From positions 15,568,435 through 15,632,434 of the forward strand of contig CM068546.1 in assembly GCA_035048495.1 (NCBI GenBank): a DNA stretch of 64,000 bases, in the 5' to 3' direction. This document shows, in pieces, positions 9,160-21,388 of this stretch (positions are counted from its first letter, which is position 1; every line of letters starts with the position of its first letter). Made by a program: the position numbers and the translations under genes. The notes beneath the pieces are model-generated. The model saw only the letters and a list, made by a program, of their open reading frames with translations, was not told where the DNA came from and ran no database searches. Source of the stretch: Euptelea pleiosperma (lineage: Eukaryota > Streptophyta > Magnoliopsida > Ranunculales > Eupteleaceae).

Positions 9160-10123
9160 GCCCAACATTTTCTTTCCGTCTGGGCGAAGAAACTTAGACA
9201 TTAGATATGTCTGAGTGAGACAAAGAAATTAAAATACATCAAGACTAAAAGCCTTTAAAAAGTTAAAAGCCTTAAAAGAATAAATGCTTGTTATACAAAT
9301 GATTTATATTTCATAAGTATACTTTAATTGCGATAGAGATATATCAGTACTTGAAGAGTGCTTCTGATTAAGGGAATACAATGTAGAGTGGAGATACAAC
9401 TAATAGTCAGAGCGACAATAGCATTCCAAAAGATACAAGGGATATAAATCCATTAGGAGAGAGAATATATATATCAATGGACCACATAATGAAATTTTAA
9501 ATCCACAAGAAGAATGGGTATAGTTTGAAGAGACCGTAAATGGTTCATAAATGTTTTAATCAGAATCAGAGTACGTTCCAGAAAGAGATCCAGTTCAACC
9601 AACAGAATCTGAATATGACTTAGAAAGGGATCCAGAGGACCAAAAGATGATCTATAAAGGGAGCCAATAGAAGACTTAGAGGAAGATTTAGATGAAGATC
9701 TAGAAGAATCGATTGAGGATTTGGAAAAGATTATAAGAAAATCACTCTAGTGTTAAATGTCTAGTCTACGAAGTCTGACTAGTTAACCAATTCGATTAGT
9801 GGGACCAATTTGATTGGGTAACAGAGTAGTTCTACCGGCTGATTTTGTCGACTGATTGTTTTAGTTTACCAGTTTGACTAAGGTCGACTATATTAATTAG
9901 TTTTACCAGTCCAACTAAGTTGACTAGATCTAGTAGATGACCAGTTTGACTAGGTTTATTTTATTGATTTAGTTGATCGATCTGATTAGGTTTAGCTACA
10001 ATTATCTATTAACCACTCTGATTGGATTTGGCAAATTTGATTTGTTGACTAGTTTGATTCAGTTGGACTGGATTTGAGAGATTGACTAGATACGCTCCAA
10101 ATTTCGAGGATGAAATTTTTTGT
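9160..10123 (+). other. Internal remnant of element T, coding region lost
   Basis: Only about 1 kb separates PBS and PPT, where a full Tekay/Del element would have roughly 5 kb or more. Short acidic frames (for example E-S-E-Y near 9610-9625) may be gag or leader relics, but no domain is recognisable. The right end holds TTTCGAGGATGAAATTTTTT, the block that normally precedes the PPT in this lineage. 9765-10075 is a degenerate repeat around AGTTTGACTAGGT. Confidence 0.65.
9765..10075 (+). repeat. Degenerate repeat of a (C)CAGTTTGACTAGGT-like motif
   Basis: Variants of 'ACCAGTTTGACTAGG' (agtttgactaagg, agtccaactaagt, agtttgactaggt, agtttgattcagt) recur every 20-40 bp. It is too degenerate for a clean period. 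Confidence 0.55.
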
Positions 10124-10136
10124 AAGGAGGAGAGAA
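10124..10136 (+). promoter_or_regulatory. Polypurine tract of element T
   Basis: AAGGAGGAGAGAA lies directly before the LTR start TGTAAAACCCC at 10137. Confidence 0.85.
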
Positions 10137-11921
10137 TGTAAAACCCCGAGAAATTATAACCGTCGAATTGATTCTATTAGAATTAGATTCTTGAGATCCG
10201 AGCCCTAGGCAAGTTGGAAGTAGCAAAATTAATAGAAATGGAAATCTTTTAATTAATGATCGGAAGTTACTCGGTAACCTTATCAAACCTTTTGGGAATT
10301 TTTAGTTGCGAATACGAACCAGAGTTGGAATGTATCGTGTATTGTGTGACAAGATACAAATGAAATTAGACTAAACAAACTTCACCATGGGTTCCGACAT
10401 GTCAAATTACCCCAAGTAAGGTATATCCAGTAGTGGCTAAGATCGTCAGTAAGGTTGTACAACTTTTTCTGGCTAATATAAGAAATCAAGTTCGATTTCA
10501 GAAAGATTGATAAAGTGTGGATTTCCTTGAGACTCGTGGCAACCAAATTGATCTAAGAAGCAATGGTACTCCTGATTTATCAAACCATATATTTTGGTCG
10601 AACCTCGAACCTTATCGACCATTGTAGGTTAAGTATAGCTAAACCGTGTGTTATCAGTATCAAAACGAAATCAAAATCGGATAATATCAGCCATTCTTTC
10701 ACAAATCTGCTAAGAATTTGGCCGAACGGACATCACCACGAGATCCGTTACATCATTTTACCCTAAGATAGGTATATCTAATGTTCATTGAAATTCTTTC
10801 AAAATTTTTGTAAGAATAACGGTACATTAGCAGTTCGCGAAAGTCAAACTAGAATAGAAGCAAAATGGCTTTTTTGGGTGACATCATTTAGAATTGGGCT
10901 GAACGGATGTAGCCGTGAGACTCTGATCGTTGTTTTACACCTAGGACACCCGATCTTACGACCTCTGCCTGCACATAGATCATGAAGTTAGACCACGTAC
11001 ATTAAAGGTAGGATCGTGAGACACGTTTTTAGCGCGACGCCGCTACACCATATCGTTGCCTTGGTCCAAGCAACTTATCTTGTTACCACGTGGGTTTGAA
11101 TTTTGAGTCCCACATGTGACATCACTAGGGTGATGTCAACTATGTGACATCATCCCTCATTATAACACATGAGATATAATTATTATATAAAACATAAGGG
11201 ATGGTCATGTAGGACTAACCCAAGAAAAATTATATATATATATATATATGAAAAATTTGATAAATAGTGAAATTTCGGCTAGAGGATGCCTCTTTTCCGG
11301 AAGAACAATAAATTCCGACATGACTAAAAATATTCAAATCACGATATTTTGAGTTCTACAACTCGAAATTGAGCGATTCTTGCGTCAGTATCATATATTA
11401 TAAAAATAAAATATTATAATATTATTAAATAATTAATTAATAATTAGTCGTTATACGTAATTAATTAATTAGATGCAATTTTGGTTATTTTGTTTAAAAA
11501 TGATAAAATAGTCCTTTATATATCAAATTTTTTATTATATATATTTTTATAACTCCAAAAGTAGCATGTCAATTTTTTCGACCTTATTTGTTTTTATGAA
11601 TTCTCGAGTTTCATTTATCTTGTTGATTTAGAGATTTTCGAGAAGGGAATTTCTAAAAATAAAAGTTTTGGAGGGAAATGTTTATCGAAATAATTCTCGA
11701 TATTTTCGTATGTAAGTTTTTTCAGATTATAGATGATATGAGATTGGATGATCCAACTGATTGGTATGTGGTGCATGAATCCCCTGGTGAAGGTGGTTGA
11801 GTGGTTAGACCGACTTAGACCTAAAGTCGGCTAGGAGACTATCCGTGAGCGTGTGTGGATCTTGGTGGTTGACCTGGATTTGTCACATGAGCTTCAATGC
11901 AAAAGTTTTATATTAAGAGAT
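10137..11921 (+). mobile_element. 3' LTR of element T, truncated by insertion of element B
   Basis: It begins TGTAAAACCCCGAG after the PPT, the typical Tekay/Del terminus, and runs 1785 bp until element B starts at 11922. It contains an (AT)n tract near 11231-11249. The missing right part of this LTR is not seen in the window. Confidence 0.75.
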
Positions 11922-13622
11922 TGATAATGCTCATTTTGTGCTTATTATCCATTAACTTTAGGGCATTATCGAGTTTCATGAGCTTATAACTTCACATTTT
12001 AATGTAATATGCATCCTAGGTGTTTCATGCACAACTTATCCAATTTAGACCCTCATTACGTGCATATTTTATACCTATAGGACATTCGTTGCATGAGAGA
12101 TTTTTGCGCAAGCCATTGAAGTCTCTTAGGAGGCTTATCATAAAATTTTAAGCCATGAAGCCATGCAAGCCATGAAGTCACTTGTTCAAGCCATGAGAGC
12201 CATTGAAGCCATTACACCTTTATGGAGCCATCCCAAGCAATTGGAGCCTTCTAGAGGATTCTCAAGCCATCAAAGCCACATGGAGCCTTCACATGGGTGA
12301 AAGGGACAAGTCAAGAAGGAGAATGCTCAATGTGGTAAATAATAGGCCTTGTCTTCTCTCAAGCCTATAACATGTCTCTTTCTAGCTTGTTTTCCACCTA
12401 GCCTCTTACACTTCTTACACATCTCCTTCTCCCATGTGTACCCCTCCCATTTTGAGCTTGACCTTGGGCACTCTTTTGATTATATTTGAATCTCTTATAC
12501 CATTTTGGTAACAAGAATGAGCTCCCCTTTGACCACTTTCCACCTCATCTCCACCTATCACTCATCCACATCACCTTCCACTTCACCACCTTCCATCATC
12601 TATATAAGCTCACTTTGAGCTTATGAGAGGGCCTTCTTCCTTTCTCTAGTGAGTCTACTTTAGAGAGCCCAAGAATCTCAAGCAAGTCCCTTATCTCCTC
12701 TTTCTTATTTTCTTTTTCTACTTAGTTTTCATGGCCATCCACACCATGGTTGGCTAGACCCTTAGCTAGGGCTAGAGAGGAGGCATTTTCCCTCTCCCTT
12801 TTGTGACTTATTTAGTGTAGATCCATGTTTATGAGAGCTTTATTGTAGAGATTTTCCCAATACTTTAATGAAGTTGTTTTGTACCCTTTCATATTGTATG
12901 TCATGTATACTTCATAGTTGGACATCAAAACATTAATGTAGATTTGAGGTATTTCTTTTACTTGTTTTTGTGAGTCCTTTTGTCATTTCTTTTGATCTAT
13001 TATGTCTTGCATTATAGATATTTAGGAACTCACATATTTGCACTCACACACTAGAATGTTCTAGTTTTGATTTTATTATCTAAAAATGCCTTAGTGGGAA
13101 TATCACTTTTTTACTTCATCTTTGCGATTCATTTCTTTATCTTTGGTGGGAGAGCAACTCTTTAGTTGTTTCTTCCCTTCTTGGACTACACTCATTAAGG
13201 AGCAAAGGAGAAGGGTCTAGGCCAAATCTTAATGCCCTAGCACTCTTCTTCTCTTATAGTTTTTCTCCTCAAAAATTTGCCCACCATTGGTGGTACATTC
13301 AACCATTTGCACACCTTTTCTCTCATTTCATAGCATCCATTCACTACACATCACACACTACTCTTCTTTTCATTTTTTTCTCTTTCCACTTGTGGTAACA
13401 CTTGCACTAGTCATTCGCTCCCAATCCTTGTGGTTCAACCATGGAAAATCCATGATTTTAAAACTAACTACAACTTGACATCCCTAGTTACACTCACTTT
13501 CACTTTGTTACACATACTCTTTGTTGTCTAGGGAGAACATTGTTGCATCTACATCATATCATATTTAAGAGATACATTATTGGATTCTCTTCTTAAGAGT
13601 GTGTACAATCAAAGTTGTAACA
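11922..13622 (+). mobile_element. 5' LTR of element B (1701 bp)
   Basis: It starts TGATAATGCTCATTTTGTGC and ends GTTGTAACA a few bases before the PBS. The truncated 3' LTR (25186-26183) matches its first ~1 kb with scattered differences. Internal features include a run of segments around AAGCCATG and GAAGCC (12120-12290) and CTATATAAGCTCACTTTGAGC near 12600, a TATA box (TATATAAG) followed by an AAGCTCA/TGAGCTT inverted repeat. Confidence 0.85.
12600..12622 (+). promoter_or_regulatory. Putative promoter of element B LTR
   Basis: TATATAAG is followed by AGCTCA-cttTGAGCT, a short perfect inverted repeat. Position in mid-LTR fits the U3/R boundary. The same arrangement recurs in the 3' LTR near 25871 and in its second copy near 41679. 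Confidence 0.55.
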
Positions 13623-13629
13623 AGTTTTT

Positions 13630-13648
13630 TGACGCCGTTGCCGGGGAT
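13630..13648 (+). promoter_or_regulatory. PBS of element B, tRNA-Asp type
   Basis: TGACGCCGTTGCCGGGGAT differs at one base (third position) from the perfect complement of the plant tRNA-Asp 3' end. Confidence 0.9.
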
Positions 13649-14433
13649 TGGCAATTGGTGACAAGAACAAGGGTTACTACATTTTTTTTTTCTTTTTCTA
13701 ACCATCCATCACTTTGTTCCTCTTATTGTTCTAATCTTCTAACATTTTAACTCCCTAACACTCTAACTCTTTACTTTCTTGCTACTAACTCTTTACATTC
13801 AAGCAACTAACTTTTTTTTCCTTTCTTTATAGTTTTTTTTTCTTTTAAGTTTCTAATATCTAACATCTTTACTTTACTCGCAACTAACTCCTAACCTCTA
13901 ACTTTTGAACTCTCTTTATTTTGAATTGTTACTAACTCTTTTTGTTTACTTGTATATCTTCTCTTTAGACCCCCTTAGGTTAGGTTGTATATTTACTTGT
14001 ATTTCTATTTACTTGTAAATTTGAGTGATGGTGAGGTCTCTTGACTGAAAGTGAGGGAGTGATTTGTATTAAACTCCAATTTATAATAATAGATCTAGGA
14101 TTTGCCTCAAGTGTGAGCAATCGTAACTTGGAAGTGGAAGTGGTATGTAAATTGCTCACACTTGTACGAGAAGACTTGATCAAGGACCCCAATGTAAGAT
14201 CTACCCAATCTTTTACATTTTCTTAGTTTAGGTAATTTTCATTTGTTTGTTTGCTTGTGTTCTTTTGCTATTAGTTGATGCATGCTTAGGCTTTTCTTCT
14301 TAGATTAATGCATGTTTAGGTTTATTTTCTTAGTCTAATTTGTCACATTTGTACACTTTATGCACACATATTGTGTTTAGGTGCATACTAGTGTGTTTTT
14401 CTTTTCTTTTGTTTGTATGGTGTTGTGGATGTG

Positions 14434-16103
14434 TGATATTCGCTCAAAAGTGCTTATTTTAAGTCATTATCCTTATAGCGATGTCGTATTCTCCTACGTA
14501 AAACTTGTCTTTTCGTCGACTTTTCCACGTAAGAGTTTCTTCCATTGCGTAGAATGCATTATTTAGATGAAAATCTATTATTTGCATGAAATATACGCAT
14601 TTCGGATAGTCTAGTATCAATCCGTTTTAGTTGAATCTCATTACGCGCTTTTTCACTTGCAGGAGACCCTATCGGGCGATTCTCGAGGACTAACGGGCCC
14701 ACGATCAACCACAGAAGACTTCTATCAAAGCTTAAAGAGCCAACAGGCTAGGATAAAAAGATAGAAGCCATGTACGGGCAAAGTTAGAAGATCGTAGAGC
14801 CGGAACAAGGACTAAGAGAGAGAAGAATAGTTGGAGACCAAGAGGACTTAGGTGTTAAAGGCCACACCAATTGACATCAAAAGATAAGTTTGACTAATTG
14901 GTGGAGCGGACGAGAGAGAATAAAGAAGACCAGGGTTCAAAACTCTCCAATGCTTTTATTTTTGTATTTTTCTCTCACCTCTCTCTTATTTCTCTCTCTA
15001 TCTATCTTGGCCCATGACCGAGGCCCATGACCCATGACCCATACCCATGACCGAGGCCCATGACATATGCCCATGACCCATGACCCATACCCATGACCCA
15101 TGCCCATACCCATGACACATACCCATGCCCATGCCCATGCCCATGACCCATGCCCATGCCCATGCCCATTTGCAACAACAAGAGAGAATTGGTCTCACTT
15201 GACCGATTCTTTTCTCCCCCATATCTCTCTATCCTAGTCACTCTATCTCTCATCTAACTAACCCATTCTCAACCGTTGGATCTCTCTAGATCCAACGGTC
15301 ATCATTTTTACAACAAGCAAAAAAGAAAAAAAAGAAGTCTATAAGAGATCTACGATCTCTCCTTCTTGGGTTGGTTCCCTCCCCCTTCTCTTCCTCTCTT
15401 TCTTCTTTCTTTCTCTTCTTCTTCTTCACCCTTCTTCTCCGGTGAGCAACTCCGGCGAGCTCATCATTAATGTATCCACCTCGAGGTGCAAAGCGTCAAA
15501 TAGCAACGTCTCCTTGCTGCCCATTCCATCCGCCACAATCAAAGGCTACAATCCTCAATCTTATTGAGGTCGATCCAATCGGAGTTGCACCATCTACCTC
15601 TTCAATGGTAAGCTTCCCTTTAATTCATCTCTCTAACCTTCCTACATTCTTTCTCTCTCTTCTTTCCCTCTCTACCTTTACATGCTTTCTAGGGTAATAT
15701 TTTAATGACTTTCTAGATTAATTTGGTTTAATGTTATTTCCATTGTAAAGCATTTGTTTTTAGTTTAATGAACAAGTTTTAAATTCAAGTTTAAGTTGTT
15801 TTCATTTATTATATTTTTCATTCTCGTTTCTCTTATGTTTTTTTCATTCTAATAGTTTTAACAACAATCTCAAGCATATTTTAAATCAACCTCCACCATT
15901 CTCACCCTTTCATTTATTCTCAGCATTTTTTGATTATTCTTGTTTCTTATTGTGCTAACTAATCCTGAGTGCGGACGATATCCGACACGAGCCACTGTGC
16001 AAGTCTGCTTATTTGCAGATTAAGTGAACAAATTCAGAGAAATTACAAATATTGTTGAAATCAAGGGTTTCCGATCCAACGACACTGAAAAACCTTAATT
16101 TCA
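14434..16103 (+). mobile_element. Solo LTR b (short LTR subfamily, 1670 bp) with TSD ATGTG
   Basis: It starts TGATATTCGCTCAAAAG and ends TTAATTTCA. The flanking pentamers are identical: ATGTG at 14429-14433 and 16104-16108. It shares termini and U5 with the long LTRs but has a different U3. It carries a CCCATG minisatellite (15004-15170), a perfect inverted repeat ACCGTTGGATC-tctcta-GATCCAACGGT (15272-15299), TATAAG at 15340-15345 overlapping AGAGATC-tac-GATCTCT (15344-15360), and a GGTAAG donor-like site at 15607. Confidence 0.95.
15004..15170 (+). repeat. CCCATG(A/C)C minisatellite in LTR b
   Basis: Head-to-tail 6-8 bp units (CCCATGAC, CCCATGC, CCCATAC) span about 165 bp. The same array in LTR e is only about 70 bp (27842-27912). 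Confidence 0.9.
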
Positions 16104-16189
16104 ATGTGCACCCACATTGAGTGTTAATCATCTAACTTGTGCAACAATTAAGTTTGGAACTTGAAATTTATTCACTTGAATCTATTTGA

Positions 16190-17546
16190 ATGGCCATGTG
16201 GACACATGATCATACTAATAGGTTACAAAGGAATTTGGATCAAGACACTCTTGAAGATCTCTTAGATAATCTCTTTGAACATTCTAGAGATGACTCCACC
16301 TATTCACCCACCATGTCGGTACATGGAAGCAATATAGGTGACCCCCAAGTTCTAAGAAATGAGGCCAATAATAGACCTAATGTAGATGAACCTAGAACAC
16401 TAAGAGACTACCTACAACCGGCTAGGTTTAGTGCACCTTCTTGCATAGTCCTTCCACACAACCAAAGCAAAATTTTGAAATCAAACCAGGATTGCTCCAT
16501 TTACTCCCCACATTTCATGGCCTAGAGTCAGAAGACCCCTATCTTCACCTCCAAGAGTTTGAGGAGATTTGTGCAACATTGCACCATCAAGATGTGATCG
16601 AAGATACCATAAGGCTCAAACTCTTCTCATTTTCTCTAAAGGAGAAAGCCAAGTCATGGCTCCATTCCCTTAGACCTCGATCAATTGGGACATGGGGAGA
16701 TATGTCTAAAGAATTCTTGAAGAAATTTTTCCCGACTCAAAAGACTCATACCCTCAAGAGAGCCATCATGACATACTCTCAAAAAGAGAATGAGGTATTC
16801 TTTTCATGTTGGGAGAGGTACAATGACCTACTCCGAAAATGCCCTCATCATGGTTATGATAAGCCAAACCTTATTGGATTCTTTCTTGATGGACTTACAT
16901 CTTCTATGAGGCAACTTGTAGAAACAATGAGTAATGGAGAATTCATCATGAAAGAACCTGATGAGGCTTGAGAATTCCTTGAAAATTTAGGGGAAAATGC
17001 CCAATCTTGGGAAGAACATGATAAAGTGGACAAGCCTAGTGAGAGACTTAATCCCTCCAAAGGAGGAATTTATCATGTCCGTGAGGACATAGAATTGAGT
17101 GCTAAAATTGCTAGCCTCACTAGGGAAGTTGAGGCTTTAAAAGGAAAAGGCAAGAAAGTTGATAACATATGCGCTATTTGTGAGAGTAACTCTCATGAGA
17201 CTAGGGATTGTCCAACAATCCCGGCCTTGCAAGGGGTACTCCATGAACAAGCCAATGCCATGGATGCCTACAAGAAGCCTTATGATAATTCTCCATATTC
17301 CAATACTTACAACTCTAATTGGAGGAATCATCCCAACTTTGGTTGGAGGCAAGGGCAAGCTAGTGGGCAAGGCAATGGGCAAAATAGTGGGCAAAGCAAT
17401 AGAAACTCCCTAGGACCTTCATCTAACCAAACATATCAATCACCCATGAAGTCCTTAGAGGAAACTCTACAATCCTTCATGCAAGCTCAAACGACCATCA
17501 ACCAATCCACTATGCAAGCTATACAAAAATTGAAAGCCACTGTTAG
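16190..17546 (+). pseudogene. gag of element B, N-terminal and central part (broken)
   Basis: The start is the ATG at 16190. The capsid-type Retrotrans_gag domain follows (about 16500-16970; landmarks P-T-F-H-G-L, F-S-L-K-E-K-A-K-S-W, E-F-L-K-K-F-F, C-P-H-H-G-Y). A CX2CX4HX4C zinc knuckle lies near 17170-17215 (C-A-I-C...H...C), then a Gly/Gln/Asn-rich tail. Lesions are a frameshift around 16450-16490 in an A/T run and a TGA at 16969-16971 where the family has Trp (TGG to TGA). The frame is then open to the insertion of solo LTR c at 17547 and resumes in the same frame after the second TSD copy at 20136. Gag forms the virus-like particle and packages the RNA. Confidence 0.9.
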
Positions 17547-20135
17547 TGATATTCGCTCAAAAGTGCTTATTTTAAGCAATTATCTTTTTAGCGTTATTGC
17601 ATTCTCCTACGTTAAAATACTCTATTTATCTACTTTTCTACGTAAGAGTCTCTTGTGTTGCGTAGAACACACTTTTCTAGACGAAATGGTATATTTGCAT
17701 GCATTAAACACATTTTCGGAAGTCTAGACATATAGTCATTCTGATAAAGTCTCATTACGCGCTTCTTCTGTCGCAGGAAACCCCGATGGGACAATTCTCG
17801 AGACTTGCGAGCCCACATCGATCAGGAAAGCCCATTATTAAAGCTTAAAGAGCCCACATGCTATGACTAAAAGATATGGGCCAACTATGGGCTGAATAGG
17901 AGGACCAAAAAGCCGGCCCAAAGAACGAAAAGAACAGGAGAGCCAATGACCAAGAGACGGACCAAAGCGTTTAAAGCCACATGAGTCAGCAAGGAATGAT
18001 AGTCTACTCTACTAGAGAAGCGTGAGGATGGTCACAGTGAAGACCAGGGTTCCAGACCCTCTGCCAATACTTTTTTCCATTTTTTTGATACTTTCTCTCT
18101 CATCTCTTCTTATTCTCTCTCTCTTCATCTCTCGATCCTCGAATCTACTGACCTAACCCCAGAACTCCTACCCTTCGGCTCTATCTCATCTCCCTTAGCT
18201 TTCTGACCGTTGGATCTTCCATCGGACCATTGGATCTTCAATCGGACCGTTGGATCTCTCTAGATCCATCGATCTACCAATCTGGGTCCCAATCAAGTCA
18301 CCATCCATCCGATTGCCATCAGACCGTCTGTCACATCATCTTGTGAGACAATGGACATCATAAATCCATGTTGGCCAGTAGCCGGGCCCATCATCATCGA
18401 CCCGCTGTTCGACCAGTTAGTGGACCCCGTGAATTTCCAAAGAATTTTAATTAAATTTCAAAAAAATGGGGGGTCCACTAATTGAGAAGATTCCCCATAG
18501 AAAAGTAGATTTTTACTTAAAAAAAAAAATATTTTTTTATTTTCAAAAATACCCTATTTCCATTAAAGGAAATAGGGAGCTTTATAAGAGGAGGGAGAAG
18601 GGTTCGTTCGAACCCTAATCCCCCTCCTTATTGCTCCATTCTCTCCCCAACTCGTTTGCCCCTTCTTCCCCTCGGTTTTAGACCGTTTTCCTCCATTTTT
18701 CTCTTCTCAATCACCGTCTTCATCTTCATCTTTATCACCGGAGTTGCAGCCTGTAACTCCGACCAACAACACTTTCTTACTGTTTTCAAAACCTACAAGT
18801 CTGAGTTGCAGATCCGCCTCCTACACTACCCATTCTCTTACCGCCCCTCTCTCCTTCTCTTTCTCTCAATCCCGTCCTCATCTCTCTTCCCGTCAAAACA
18901 GAAAAAAAAAAAGATCACCGGAGTTGCAGGTCGCAACTCCGGCGAAACCTGCAACCTCTAGCCTCCTACGTCTTCTCCCTTGTTGGGCGGAGGAACCAGC
19001 GGTCTCAAAGCTCCTCCTTCCAATCTCTCCCTTGACTGAAACGCCACCCTCTCCATTAGCATTGCCAGACTGGTATGCCTCCACCACGCTGCTATTTACA
19101 GCCAACGCCTTCATCTCTTCAACGCGGGTGACTGGTGCTCCTCATCCACGCTTCAGCAGGCGTTCTGCCTTTGCACCACCAGCGGCTCCTCAAGGAAGGT
19201 CTGAAATCCTTTCTTTCCAAGATGCCACCATCTCAACCATCAACCTCCTGCAACTTGCCATCACCGTCCTCACCTACCTCTTCCCCCTCTCGCTAGCAGC
19301 CACCACGAAGACCACTCTCGTCGCCACCTTCTCTTCCTCTCCACGGTGCTGCTGCACCACCTGCACTCCATAAACCAGCAACCACGTACGCCCTCCATCT
19401 CGCTAGCGCCCTATCCATCCTCCACCAACTCCCACGATCCATCCCTTGCACCACCATGATCGCCAACCTACTGCTATTCAAGGCATCACAATCACCACTG
19501 CCTTGCACAACCGCTTGAAACTCCTTCACCAATCACCACGCACCATAGGAAGCTAGATCATCTCCTCTTCTAGACCGTGGGCTCTCTCCAAGAGCTCCAT
19601 AGACCTACTTGGTTGCTGCCATCTCCCTTGATCTCCATAGTGCTACCCTCTTCCATTGGGTAGGTTGAATGGTAAGTCTAACTTTCTCTCTTCTCTTACC
19701 CTTTTCTCTCACCATTAGTTCTCTTCTTCAATCTCCCTTCTATCTCTAGGTTTTAGTTAACTTTCTCTCTCTAGGGTAATTCTTTTACTTTCTCTCTCTA
19801 GTTCTTGTTTCTCTCTCTACAATCTCTTTCTCTCACTACCCTAATCACTTTTAATGCTTTCTAGTTTAATTAATTTTATCTGATTTGCATTGTAAGAGAA
19901 AAGTTCAGTTAAATAAAGATGACTTAAGTGTGATTGTTTTACATTCTGTGCAATGTTTTCTTTTTCGTCATTTTATGTGTTTTTGTGCTAATCCGACTAA
20001 TCCCGAGTGCGGATCGATATCCGACACGAATCCCTATACAAATCTGTCAATTTTGCAGGATAATCGGATAAAAATTATAAATCTTGTTGATTTTAGGGTT
20101 TCCGTAACCAACGACGCGGAAAAACCCTACTTTCA
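17547..20135 (+). mobile_element. Solo LTR c (long subfamily, 2589 bp) with TSD GTTAG
   Basis: It starts TGATATTCG and ends CTACTTTCA. GTTAG flanks it on both sides (17542-17546, 20136-20140). It contains the near-palindrome CCCTATTTCC-attaaa-GGAAATAGGG (18552-18577), TATAAG (18583-18588), the GGGTTC-gttc-GAACCC hairpin (18600-18615), two GGAGTTGC/GCAACTCC inverted repeats (18738-18761, 18918-18942), and GGTAAGT at 19671-19677. The 209-codon frame inside it (18744-19373) is low-complexity and not a gene. Confidence 0.95.
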
Positions 20136-21388
20136 GTTAGCCAACTAGCCTCTAGCCTTAGTATTAGAGAAAAAGGAACCTTTCCGGCCCAACCACTTCC
20201 AAATCCTAAAGGTCAATTTGAGGTAGGATCTTCTAGTGAAGCCAATGATCTAAATTCCAACCTTGAACAAGCCAAATCCATTACTACCCTTAGGAATGGG
20301 AAAGTTATAGATAAAACTCCCAAGACCACCCCTAGAAGTGAGGATATGCAAGGAAAAGAAAAAACCAAGAGTAATAAAACCGAGGGTAAGGATGAACCAC
20401 CCACTAGTGCCAATCCTAAGCCTTGCCCAATGGCCGCCCTATTTCCTCTTAAGCTTCAACAAGAGAAAAGGCTGCTTCAAAATGACATCTTAGAGATCTT
20501 CAAGAAAGTGACTGTCAATATTCCTTTGTTTGATGCCATTAAGCAAGTCCCATCTTATACCAAGTTTTTGAAGGACTTATGCACTGTGAAAAGAAAGTTG
20601 AATGTGCAAAAGAAGGCCTTCCTAACTGAGCAAGTGAGCTCCATTTTGCAACACAATAGCCCTCCTAAATATAAAGATCCAGGGTGTCCTACCATATCAT
20701 GTGTGATAGGTGACCACCGGATTGAGCGAGCATTGCTTGATTTAGGCGCTAGTGTGAACTTGCTACCTTAGTTTATGAGCAATTAGGGCTTGGGGAGTTA
20801 AAGCCAACTTGTGTTACCCTTCAACTCGCGGACCGATCCGTTAAGATCCCACGAGGCATTATAGAGGATGTGCTTATCCAAGTGGATAAATTTTACTTTC
20901 CAGTAGACTTCATTGTTTTGGATACCCAACCGGTACTGAATGTTAGTTCCCAAATACGGGTCATTTTGGGTAGACCATTCCTTGCTACATCTAATGCTCT
21001 GATTAACTGTAGGAATGGTGTTATGAAATTGTCTTTTGGGAACATGACAGTTGAATTAAACATCTTTAATGCTTGCAAGTATCCCACTGAGAATGAAGAC
21101 ATCCAAGAAGTCAACATGATTGACTCAATTGTCCAAACCACTCTCTCAAAAATTACTTCTAAGGACCCATTAGGAACTTGTTTGGCCCTCTTTAGAGAGC
21201 TTGATGATGATGATGAGTTCACTAGAGAAGTGAATTCTCTCTTGAATTCCACACCTCCTTTGGACACGGGAAGGCGCAGGTCCAAGTTTGAACCTCTGCC
21301 CATTAATGAAACCAAACCTATCCCGGCATCCCTAGAATTCCCCAAACTTGAACTTAAGTCCTTGCCTGAAGAGCTTAAGTATGCCTAC
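20136..21388 (+). pseudogene. gag C-terminus and protease of element B (frameshifted)
   Basis: The frame continues that of gag across solo LTR c. It includes the linker T-L-R-N-G-K-V (Athila consensus T-L-R-S-G-K), then F-L-K-D-L-C-T-V-K-R and the retropepsin-type protease with D-L-G-A-S-V-N-L (about 20740-20766). Immediately afterwards L-L-P is followed by TAG and a frameshift (20769-20790), where the family reads L-L-P-Y-S-V-Y. The remaining protease (I-L-G-R-P-F-L-A-T, about 20968-20994) is open in the shifted frame up to LTR d, whose first three bases supply a TGA. The protease would process the Gag-Pol polyprotein. Both assembly copies share the lesion. Confidence 0.9.

Larger units (their letters stand above)
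13649..16189 (+). other. Leader of element B, split by solo LTR b
   Basis: The true leader is 13649-14433 plus 16104-16189, T-rich and without an ORF worth calling. It ends before the gag ATG at 16190. Solo LTR b and one TSD copy occupy the middle. Confidence 0.8.

Noticed and set aside
11922..13622. Possible host gene in the T-rich stretch with repeated AAGCCATG
   Set aside because: No ORF of useful length. Exact LTR termini, the adjacent PBS and a second copy at 25186 identify it as an LTR.
15004..15170. CCCATG repeats considered as a CRISPR-like or coding repeat
   Set aside because: Units are only 6-8 bp with no unique spacers, and the Met/Gly/His/Trp-rich minus frames are by-products of the repeat.
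18744..19373. 209-codon ORF in solo LTR c
   Set aside because: LTR leader sequence. It is shortened to 150 codons in the second assembly copy by an indel near 34930, with no homology to known proteins that I recognise.
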